Below, piece after piece: positions 6,261 to 11,921 of a stretch of 11,921 bases of DNA. The notes beneath the pieces are model-generated. The model had not been told where the DNA came from, made no database searches, and saw only the letters and a program-made list of their open reading frames with translations. The stretch spans positions 1 to 11,921 of the forward strand of contig DIXH01000074.1 in NCBI GenBank assembly GCA_002428605.1, written 5' to 3'. The translations under genes were made by a program, and so were the position numbers. Every line of letters begins with the position of its first letter. The stretch's first letter is position 1. Source of the DNA: Clostridiaceae bacterium UBA6085. Its GTDB lineage: Bacteria > Bacillota > Clostridia > Clostridiales > Clostridiaceae.

Positions 6261-7790
6261 ATGAAGACACCGGTAATGCTTATGATCCTAGATGGATTCG
6301 GGCTTACAGACAGGGTTGAAGGCAATGCCGTGAAGGCAGCTAAAAAGCCCAATTTTGACTACTACTGGGAAAACTATCCTCATACCACGCTGAGCGCATC
6401 AGGACTTGCAGTCGGACTTCCCGAAGGACAGATGGGAAACTCCGAGGTAGGCCACATGAACATCGGCGCAGGAAGGGTAATCTACCAGGAGCTGACAAGG
6501 ATAACCAAGGAAATACTTGAAGGGGACTTCTTCACGAACGCTGCGCTCAACCAGGCGGTTGACAATGCGCTTGCAAAGGGAAGCGACCTGCATCTCCTGG
6601 GACTTCTCTCAGACGGAGGAGTACACAGCCACATTGACCACATCAAGGCGCTTGTGAAGCTTGCCAAGGACAAGGGACTTGACAGGGTATACGTGCATGC
6701 GTTCATGGACGGCAGGGATGTATCTCCGACCTCCGGCGCTGGCTTCGTAAGGGAGCTTGAGGCTGCCATGGCTGAGATAGGGGCCGGAAAGATAGCTACC
6801 ATCAGCGGCAGATACTATGCAATGGACAGGGACAAGAGATGGGAAAGAGTAAAGCTGGCATATGATGCCATGGTTTACGGAAAAGGCGTGGAAGTTGCAT
6901 CAGGCGCCGAATACATCGAGAAGTCCTATGCTGAGAATGTGACTGATGAATTCATCATGCCATCTGTGGTGATGGACGGGGACAAGCCGACAGCAAGGAT
7001 AAAGGACAATGACTCGATAATATTCTTCAACTTCAGGCCTGACAGGGGAAGGCAGATCACAAGGGCTCTTAACGACAAGGTGTTTGATGGTTTCGAGAGG
7101 GAGAACATTGACCTCTTCTACGTGACCATGACACAGTATGACAAGACCCTTGAGAATGTGACGATAGCCTACAAGCCGGAAAGCTTCGACAATACACTTG
7201 GAAAGTACATTTCAGACCACGGTCTTCTTCAGCTGAGGATAGCTGAAACAGAGAAGTACGCCCATGTAACCTTCTTCTTCAACGGTGGCATTGAGGCTCC
7301 GTATGCAGGAGAGGACAGGATACTGGTAGCTTCTCCAAAGGTTGCCACCTATGACCTGAAGCCTGAGATGAGCGCTGACGAAGTGACTGAGAAGGTCGTA
7401 AAGGCACTTGACGACAAGGATTACGGCATGGTCGTACTTAACTATGCGAATCCTGACATGGTCGGGCACACAGGAATGATGGCAGCGGTCATAAAGGCCC
7501 TTGAGGACATCGACTGCAACATGAAGAAGGTCATAGACAAGGTACTTGAAAAGGATGGAACAGTCTTCGTAACTGCAGACCATGGAAATGCGGAGCAGCT
7601 GATAGACTATGTGACAGGCGGACCTATGACTGCCCATACCACCAATCCGGTACCGCTGATATACATAACGAACAATCCTACAAGGTCGCTTAAGGACGGC
7701 GGAAGGCTTGCCGACCTGGCACCTACAATGCTTGAGGAAATGGGCCTTGAGAAGCCAAAGGAAATGAAGGGAACTTCGCTCCTGGCTTGA
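6261..7790 (+). CDS. gpmI: 2,3-bisphosphoglycerate-independent phosphoglycerate mutase
   Basis: The enzyme interconverts 3- and 2-phosphoglycerate through a phosphoserine intermediate and uses two Mn2+ ions (alkaline phosphatase superfamily). I start at ATG 6261 because GGAGG (6251-6255) lies five bases upstream and the protein then begins MKTPVMLMILDGFGL like its relatives. It has 509 residues, matching the family. A longer frame from ATG 6228 would add 11 residues encoded by the hairpin repeat and has no ribosome binding site. Metal ligand D11 lies in LDGFG; nucleophile S61 in QMGNSEVGHMNIGAGR; further site motifs are HAFMDGRDVSP, FFNFRPDRGRQITRA, NYANPDMVGHTG and FVTADHGNAEQ. It completes the block downstream of pgk and tpiA, and its TGA stop is part of the eno -35 box. 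Confidence 0.97.
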   Translation: MKTPVMLMILDGFGLTDRVEGNAVKAAKKPNFDYYWENYPHTTLSASGLAVGLPEGQMGNSEVGHMNIGAGRVIYQELTRITKEILEGDFFTNAALNQAVDNALAKGSDLHLLGLLSDGGVHSHIDHIKALVKLAKDKGLDRVYVHAFMDGRDVSPTSGAGFVRELEAAMAEIGAGKIATISGRYYAMDRDKRWERVKLAYDAMVYGKGVEVASGAEYIEKSYAENVTDEFIMPSVVMDGDKPTARIKDNDSIIFFNFRPDRGRQITRALNDKVFDGFERENIDLFYVTMTQYDKTLENVTIAYKPESFDNTLGKYISDHGLLQLRIAETEKYAHVTFFFNGGIEAPYAGEDRILVASPKVATYDLKPEMSADEVTEKVVKALDDKDYGMVVLNYANPDMVGHTGMMAAVIKALEDIDCNMKKVIDKVLEKDGTVFVTADHGNAEQLIDYVTGGPMTAHTTNPVPLIYITNNPTRSLKDGGRLADLAPTMLEEMGLEKPKEMKGTSLLA

Positions 7791-7814
7791 CAACCCGTAA
7801 ATACGAACTATCAT
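7787..7814 (+). promoter_or_regulatory. Internal sigma-70-type promoter for eno
   Basis: A perfect TTGACA (7787-7792) is followed by 16 bases and TATCAT (7809-7814, five of six matches). The start would be near 7821, giving a short leader with AGGAGG (7833-7838) before eno. The TGA of gpmI is inside the -35 hexamer. No CggR-like repeat is seen next to it, so eno could be transcribed independently of CggR. Confidence 0.6.
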
Positions 7815-7848
7815 AGTAAGAGACTAAATTTTAGGAGGAATTAACTTA

Positions 7849-9144
7849 ATGAAGCAGTATGTTGAAATCGTAGACGTAGTAGCAAGACAGATCCTTGACT
7901 CCAGGGCATTCCCTACAGTAGAGGTAGAGGTTTACCTTGAGGACGGAACAGTAGGAAGGGCTTCAGTACCTTCAGGAGCTTCAACAGGAATGTTCGAGGC
8001 AGTTGAGCTTAGAGATGGCGACAAGGCAGTATACAACGGAAAGGGAGTCCTCAAGGCGGTTGACAACGTGAACAACGTTATTGCTTCAGAGCTCATCGGA
8101 CTCAATGTTTTCGACCAGTCATACATAGACAAGCTCATGATCGAGCTTGACGGAACAAAGAACAAGGGCAACCTTGGAGCGAATGCGATCCTCGGAGTAT
8201 CACTTGCCGTAGCCAAGGCTGCAGCAAACTCACTTGGACTTCCGCTTTACCAGTATATCGGCGGAGTAAACGCAAAGGTTCTTCCGGCACCTATGATGAA
8301 CATCATAAACGGCGGATCCCATGCTGACAACAACGTTGACCTTCAGGAGTTCATGGTAATGCCTCTTGGAGCAAAGAGTTTCTCACATGCTCTTCAGATG
8401 AGCTCAGAAGTCTATGCTGCACTCAAGAGCATCCTTAAGGCAAAGGGACTTGCAACAGGAGTAGGCGATGAGGGTGGATTCGCACCTGACCTCAGCTCCA
8501 ATGAAGAGGCTATAAAGATAATCATCGAGGCAATAGAGAAGGCCGGCTTCGTACCAGGCAAGGACATATACATAGCTCTTGACCCTGCATCATCAGAGTT
8601 CTTCGAGGATGGACTTTACAACCTCAAGAGCGAAGGAAGGAAGCTTACTCCTGCAGAGATGGTAGAGTACTATGCTGACCTTGTAGAGAAGTATCCTATA
8701 ATCTCAATCGAAGACGGAATGGCCGAGGAAGATTGGGAAGGCTGGAAGCTCATCACTGACAGGCTTGGAGGAAAGATCCAGCTCGTTGGAGACGACCTCT
8801 TCGTTACAAACGTTGAGAGACTCAAGATGGGTATCGAAAGAAAGACTGCTAACTCGATCCTCATAAAGCTCAACCAGATAGGATCCCTTACAGAGACTCT
8901 TGACGCCATCGAGATGGCTAACAGGGCAGGCTACACAGCAGTAATATCCCACAGGTCAGGCGAGACTGAGGACAGCACAATAGCTGACCTTGCAGTAGCA
9001 CTGAATGCAGGACAGATAAAGACTGGCGCACCTGCAAGGACAGAGAGAGTCGCTAAGTACAACCAGCTTCTCAGGATCGAGGAAGAACTCGATGAAGTTG
9101 CACAGTACAGAGGACTTGACGGATTCTTCAACCTCAAGAAGTAA
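7849..9144 (+). CDS. eno: Enolase (phosphopyruvate hydratase)
   Basis: Enolase dehydrates 2-phosphoglycerate to phosphoenolpyruvate and requires Mg2+. In many bacteria part of it is also found on the cell surface or in the RNA degradosome. The 431 residues have all family motifs: the mobile loop PSGASTGMFEAVELRDGD, NGGSHADNNVDLQEFMV, catalytic E208 in GVGDEGGFAPD, Mg ligands D245, E288 and D315, catalytic K340 in SILIKLNQIGSLTET, and SHRSGETEDSTIADLAV. Near the N-terminus the usual DSRGNPTVEV reads DSRAFPTVEV. I believe similar changes occur in some other clostridial enolases, so it need not mean loss of function. AGGAGG (7833-7838) is ten bases from the ATG. The leader shares TTTTAGGAGGAATT with gap, the other heavily codon-biased gene. 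Confidence 0.98.
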   Translation: MKQYVEIVDVVARQILDSRAFPTVEVEVYLEDGTVGRASVPSGASTGMFEAVELRDGDKAVYNGKGVLKAVDNVNNVIASELIGLNVFDQSYIDKLMIELDGTKNKGNLGANAILGVSLAVAKAAANSLGLPLYQYIGGVNAKVLPAPMMNIINGGSHADNNVDLQEFMVMPLGAKSFSHALQMSSEVYAALKSILKAKGLATGVGDEGGFAPDLSSNEEAIKIIIEAIEKAGFVPGKDIYIALDPASSEFFEDGLYNLKSEGRKLTPAEMVEYYADLVEKYPIISIEDGMAEEDWEGWKLITDRLGGKIQLVGDDLFVTNVERLKMGIERKTANSILIKLNQIGSLTETLDAIEMANRAGYTAVISHRSGETEDSTIADLAVALNAGQIKTGAPARTERVAKYNQLLRIEEELDEVAQYRGLDGFFNLKK

Positions 9145-9186
9145 GAAACCGTAAAAGAAGCTGAAAAGCTGATAAAAAGTATATCG

Positions 9187-9227
9187 ATCAGGCTCCGGAA
9201 TTTGCTTTCGGGGCCTGATTTCTTTTA
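9187..9227 (+). terminator. Intrinsic terminator of the glycolysis operon
   Basis: ATCAGGC (9187-9193) pairs with GCCTGAT (9213-9219), extended by a T-G pair and CCG/CGG to an 11-bp stem. The T-rich tail TTTCTTTT follows at 9219-9226. It lies 42 bases after eno. Confidence 0.88.
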
Positions 9228-9282
9228 TATCCAGTTCAGATTCCTGATACAGGTCATCATATTGGATTCTGTATGAATTCTG

Positions 9283-9299
9283 TCATCAATGATTGATGA
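9283..9299. promoter_or_regulatory. Perfect 17-bp palindrome upstream of the exported-protein pair
   Basis: TCATCAAT (9283-9290) and ATTGATGA (9292-9299) are exact inverted repeats around a single G. The size and symmetry fit a dimeric regulator's operator. It overlaps a candidate -35 box (TTGATG, 9293-9298) that is 17 bases from TATCAA (9316-9321); an alternative -10 is TATATT (9308-9313). No regulator gene for it is in the window. Confidence 0.4.
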
Positions 9300-9321
9300 T
9301 CAAGTGTTATATTCGTATCAA
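9293..9321 (+). promoter_or_regulatory. Candidate promoter for the two paralogous exported proteins
   Basis: TTGATG (9293-9298, four of six matches) and TATCAA (9316-9321, four of six) are 17 bases apart, 27 bases before the ATG at 9348. A promoter is expected here because a strong terminator closes the eno operon upstream, but the boxes are weak and other choices are possible. Confidence 0.35.
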
Positions 9322-9347
9322 AGGAATAGTTGACAGGAGGGATTTTC

Positions 9348-10415
9348 ATGAAGAAGCTTATTGCGATGATTGCCATGGTTTCTGTCCTCATAGCCTCATC
9401 AGGGTGCGCATCTGCGCCGAAAACAGGATCTGAGGTTCAGGCAAAGGACCTGAAGGTATCGGAAAAGACAAGTATGCACGCGGTGCTTGATGTACCCATG
9501 GAAGAGAGCAACATGCTTTACTGCGTGACCTTCCAGCTTGCGTGGAACGAGCTCATGGATAACGTGCTGAAGGGTGAGATAATACTTGAGTCGGAAAAGG
9601 AATTAAGCGGGAAGCTGAATCAGAAGAAGCAAACCAAAGGGAGCCTGTCGCCTGATGACTACATTGCGATGGTTGGAATGGGCAGGGACGACATAGTGAA
9701 GAAGATAAATGATGAGATGGACAGGAAGTTTAACGAGGAAGACAAGTGGAAGGTAGAATCAGAGGTTGGACCTGATGATTACCTTGCCTTCGCGTTCCTG
9801 AAGAAGGTGCTGGAGTTCGGAACTTCATTTGAGAAGGTTGAGGAAGGACTGGACTTCAAGGGAACGAAGGTCTCATCCTTCGGTATAATGACGGTAAAGG
9901 ACCCGGAGGTCAGGGAAAAGCTTGCCATGCAGGTTGAACTGCTTTACTACAAGAATGACAAGGAGTTCATCATAAGGCTAAAGGACAAGGAAGCAAAGGA
10001 GGAGCTATACCTTGCCATGTTGCCTGAGGAGGAGACTTTGGAGAAAATGGTCGATAAGGCTCGAAGCCTTGAGGGGCAGGCGATGAAGCTGGGGCCTTCT
10101 GATGTGCTTAATATTCCTGTAATTGCATTCGACATCAAGCATAACTACAAGGAGCTTGAGAACCAGGCTGTGATGAATAAGGGATTTGAAGGCTATTCCA
10201 TAGGCTCTGCGCTGCAGAGGATAGAGTTCGTGCTTAACGAGAGCGGAGCTGTCCTCAAGTCAAAGGCTGAGATCACCATGGTGACCTCGATGCCTATGGA
10301 TCCGAAATCCCTCATTTTCGATGACTCCTTCCTGCTGTATATGACTGAGGCTGGACAGAGTGACCCGTATCTCGTGGTTTACGTGGACAATGCGGAGATC
10401 CTGACAGCAAAGTGA
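9348..10415 (+). CDS. Predicted lipoprotein with serpin-like features, paralog 1
   Basis: I do not recognise a named family. ATG 9348 is chosen because AGGAGGG (9335-9341) is six bases upstream and the signal peptide starts there (MKKLIAMIAMVSVLIASSGC); the TTG at 9330 lies before the binding site. The protein has 355 residues. Cys20 after a hydrophobic stretch is a plausible lipobox, so it should be lipid-anchored outside the membrane. The rest is charged, without further membrane spans. Several segments resemble serpins in the right order: NMLYCVTFQLAWNEL (55-69), YLAFAFLKKVLEF (145-157), SFEKVEEGLDF (160-170), KVSSFGIM (174-181), LLYYKNDKEF (199-208), IEFVLNESGAVLKSKAE (292-308, like the hinge), a loop 309-322, FDDSFLLYM (324-332) and PYLVVYVDNAEI (340-351). 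Serpin shutter residues and the small P12-P9 residues are missing, so protease inhibition is doubtful. Gene 2 follows 17 bases later. Confidence 0.75.
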   Translation: MKKLIAMIAMVSVLIASSGCASAPKTGSEVQAKDLKVSEKTSMHAVLDVPMEESNMLYCVTFQLAWNELMDNVLKGEIILESEKELSGKLNQKKQTKGSLSPDDYIAMVGMGRDDIVKKINDEMDRKFNEEDKWKVESEVGPDDYLAFAFLKKVLEFGTSFEKVEEGLDFKGTKVSSFGIMTVKDPEVREKLAMQVELLYYKNDKEFIIRLKDKEAKEELYLAMLPEEETLEKMVDKARSLEGQAMKLGPSDVLNIPVIAFDIKHNYKELENQAVMNKGFEGYSIGSALQRIEFVLNESGAVLKSKAEITMVTSMPMDPKSLIFDDSFLLYMTEAGQSDPYLVVYVDNAEILTAK

Positions 10416-10432
10416 AGATGAGGTGAAACGAA

Positions 10433-11509
10433 ATGAAGAAGAGATTCATTGCAGGGATTGCAGTATTGGCAGTGGCTGCTGCAGCTGCCGCATATGTGCT
10501 TTGGCCGAAGCCTGAAGACCAGCATGAGGTAGTAGCGAAGGCTTTGTCTGAGACTGAGAATACCAGGATGGTGCCTGTCTTAAATGTGCCTCTTGAAGGC
10601 GGCAATGTGGTCTGGTCAGTTACCTTCCAGCTTGCCTGGAATGAGCTTGTAGAGAATGTCATAGGGGAAGGCATACTTTTAGAGAGTGAAAGGGATTACA
10701 GCACGGAGCTTAACCTCATGAAACAGAAGAAAGAGTCCCTTGATGAGGCAGACTACATAGCCATGGTAGGCATGGGCAGGGATGGGATCGTTGACAAGGT
10801 GAATGCGGAGCTTGAAAAGAAGTTCGGGGAAGGCGGTAATTGGAAGGTAGAATCCAAGGTGGATCCTGAAAGTTACCTTGCATATGCGTTCCTGAAGAAG
10901 TCCATAGAGTTCGCCGAGAACTTTGAGAAGGTGACAAAGGGCCTTGATTTCAAAGGGGTGAAGGTCCAGTCCTTCGGGATAATGGAAGAAGGGGATGCAG
11001 TCAGAAGAGGTAAGCTTGAAGGCCAGGCAGAGATACTGTACTACAAGGATGATGAGGAGTTCATAGTAAGGCTTAAGGACAAGGATGACAAGGAGGAGCT
11101 GTACCTTGCGAAGCTGCCGGCAGAGGACACGCTGGAAGCGATGCTCGGGAAGGCAAGGAACCTTGAGGGGACACCTGCTGCAATGACCAGATACGACAAG
11201 CTTAACGTGCCGGTTGTTGCCATTGACATGAAGAAGGACTATGAGACCCTCATAGGGCAGTACCTTTTGAACAAGGGCTTTGAAGGCTATTTCATTGGAA
11301 GTGCACTGCAGAGGATGGAATTCGTACTTAACGAAAGCGGGGCTGCCTTGAAGTCAAAGGCTGAGATCGTGCTTGATAAGTCAGTGCCTCCGCCGTCTAA
11401 GAACCTGATCTTCGATGATTCCTTCCTGCTGTATATGGTGGAGAAGGGAAAGAGCGACCCTTACCTCGTGATTTATGTGGATAATGCGGAGCTGCTGAAT
11501 GACAAATAG
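10433..11509 (+). CDS. Membrane-anchored exported protein with serpin-like features, paralog 2
   Basis: The 358 residues align with paralog 1 along the whole length; the blocks TFQLAWNEL, ADYIAMVGMGRD, GLDFKG, NKGFEGY, IGSALQR, FVLNESGA, LKSKAEI, LIFDDSFLLYM and SDPYLV are nearly identical. The start differs: MKKRF is followed by an Ala-rich hydrophobic segment (6-24) and there is no lipobox Cys, so it is probably held by a signal anchor (or cleaved after the Ala run). NVVWS (58-62) matches the serpin N-x-x-F-S motif better than paralog 1 does. The hinge-like part is NESGAALKSKAE (300-311). The following loop (312-324, VLDKSVPPPSKN) differs sharply from paralog 1. GAGGTG (10420-10425) lies seven bases before the ATG. 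It is the second gene of a two-gene unit that ends at a terminator. Function unknown; a tandem duplication is evident. Confidence 0.75.
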   Translation: MKKRFIAGIAVLAVAAAAAAYVLWPKPEDQHEVVAKALSETENTRMVPVLNVPLEGGNVVWSVTFQLAWNELVENVIGEGILLESERDYSTELNLMKQKKESLDEADYIAMVGMGRDGIVDKVNAELEKKFGEGGNWKVESKVDPESYLAYAFLKKSIEFAENFEKVTKGLDFKGVKVQSFGIMEEGDAVRRGKLEGQAEILYYKDDEEFIVRLKDKDDKEELYLAKLPAEDTLEAMLGKARNLEGTPAAMTRYDKLNVPVVAIDMKKDYETLIGQYLLNKGFEGYFIGSALQRMEFVLNESGAALKSKAEIVLDKSVPPPSKNLIFDDSFLLYMVEKGKSDPYLVIYVDNAELLNDK

Positions 11510-11537
11510 CTGAAGCAGAGACAAGTAATGCAGGGAT

Positions 11538-11570
11538 AAGCCTGTCGGCTTATGACGGGCTTGTTCATTT
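11538..11570 (+). terminator. Intrinsic terminator after paralog 2
   Basis: AAGCCTGTC (11538-11546) pairs with GACGGGCTT (11554-11562, one T-G pair) around a 7-base loop, then TTGTTCATTT. A competing perfect stem ATAAGCC/GGCTTAT (11536-11542 with 11547-11553) uses the same left arm. This separates the paralog pair from secG. Confidence 0.7.
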
Positions 11571-11638
11571 CCTGTTAATTTCTTTGTGAAAATCGTGTTT
11601 TTTGGTATTGTTAAGAAATCTGATTTGTTATATTATAT

Positions 11639-11667
11639 TTGTTATAGAGTTTGAAATATGTTAAAAT
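11639..11667 (+). promoter_or_regulatory. Sigma-70-type promoter of secG
   Basis: TTGTTA (11639-11644), 17 bases, then TAAAAT (11662-11667, five of six) preceded by TGT, giving an extended -10. A start near 11674 leaves a 24-base leader with AGGAGG (11687-11692). Confidence 0.55.
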
Positions 11668-11697
11668 GAGTTGTTGATTACAGCTCAGGAGGAATTT

Positions 11698-11921
11698 ATG
11701 AACGGTTTCTTGATATTTATTGAATTTGTATTGGCGATAGCCATGATAGCAGTTGTGCTTTTGCAGCAGAGCAAATCCGACGGTCTTAAGGGATTCACGG
11801 GCGGAGGTACACAGGAGACATTCTTCAGCAAGAACAGGTCAAGGACTGGAGAAGCCTTCTTAAAGAAAATAACAGTGCTCATCGAGATACTTTTCGCAGT
11901 GAACACTATCCTGATGAACAT
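11698..11921 (+). CDS. secG: Protein translocase subunit SecG, 3' end beyond the window
   Basis: SecG is the small two-span subunit of the SecYEG export channel in the cytoplasmic membrane. From ATG 11698, 74 codons are visible without a stop. The first membrane span is FLIFIEFVLAIAMIAVVLLQ, followed by the typical LLQQSKSDGL, then the Gly/Phe-rich linker GFTGGGTQETFF, then RTGEAFLKKITVL, which leads into the second span (LIEILFAVNTI), cut by the window edge. This matches the known SecG pattern, in which LLQ-(Q)-S-K-x-x-G-L and a later FLKK-[LIV]-T are recurrent. AGGAGG (11687-11692) is five bases upstream. secG near eno is a common Firmicutes arrangement, often followed by rnr and smpB; here two unrelated genes lie in between. 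Confidence 0.92.
   Translation, partial: MNGFLIFIEFVLAIAMIAVVLLQQSKSDGLKGFTGGGTQETFFSKNRSRTGEAFLKKITVLIEILFAVNTILMN

Noticed and set aside
9330..9347. TTG start extending the first paralog by six codons, and TTGACA here as a -35 box
   Set aside because: The ribosome binding site AGGAGGG lies inside this stretch, the signal peptide begins at ATG 9348, and no -10 box fits between TTGACA and the start codon.
1..11921. CRISPR array, tRNA or rRNA genes, phage or toxin-antitoxin modules
   Set aside because: No regularly spaced repeats, cloverleaf or rRNA sequence, and no such proteins were seen in any stretch between the genes.

Overview
The window looks like a chromosomal segment of an anaerobic Gram-positive bacterium of the Clostridia. 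The reasons are the gene order (sigma-54 factor, CggR-type regulator, gap-pgk-tpiA-gpmI-eno, then secG downstream), strong AGGAGG-type ribosome binding sites, heavy use of AGG/AGA and ATA codons, and A/T-rich intergenic DNA with sigma-70-like promoters. No species can be named from the sequence alone.

Layout. Positions 1-117 hold the last 38 codons of a truncated 2-oxoacid dehydrogenase E1-beta-like gene. It abuts a minus-strand mini-ORF (76-207) that has its own good promoter and whose first residues look faintly transposase-like; together they look like a gene-disruption scar. About 320 bp without a gene follow, with a minus-strand terminator-like hairpin and, at the right end, the rpoN promoter. 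rpoN (530-1894) ends in a terminator. A new promoter then carries a two-site CggR operator (1999-2034) and drives cggR (2051-3097), gap, pgk, tpiA and gpmI, all on the + strand with short spacers. The five glycolytic enzymes gap-pgk-tpiA-gpmI-eno cover triose-phosphate interconversion through to phosphoenolpyruvate. CggR should repress the operon until glycolytic intermediates accumulate. eno has an additional promoter whose -35 box contains the gpmI stop codon. A strong terminator follows eno.

Between eno and secG, which are near neighbours in many Firmicutes, lie two tandem paralogous genes (9348-10415 and 10433-11509). They encode exported, membrane-attached proteins of about 355 residues. 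One is a predicted lipoprotein and the other has an N-terminal signal anchor. I do not recognise them as a named family, but the order of several motifs resembles the serpin fold: an N-VV-x-S helix-start motif, a mid-protein strand/helix block, a hinge-like N-E-S-G, a divergent loop, and an F-x-x-x-F-L-L-Y-M / Y-L-V-x-Y-V-D-N C-terminus. The hinge composition and the shutter residues are not those of an inhibitory serpin. This pair is the most interesting part of the window. A terminator closes the pair, and a promoter then starts secG, which runs off the right edge.

Other notable points are a GAPDH of the eukaryote/E. coli GapA type in an otherwise Firmicutes-style operon, and paired hairpin repeats between tpiA and gpmI.
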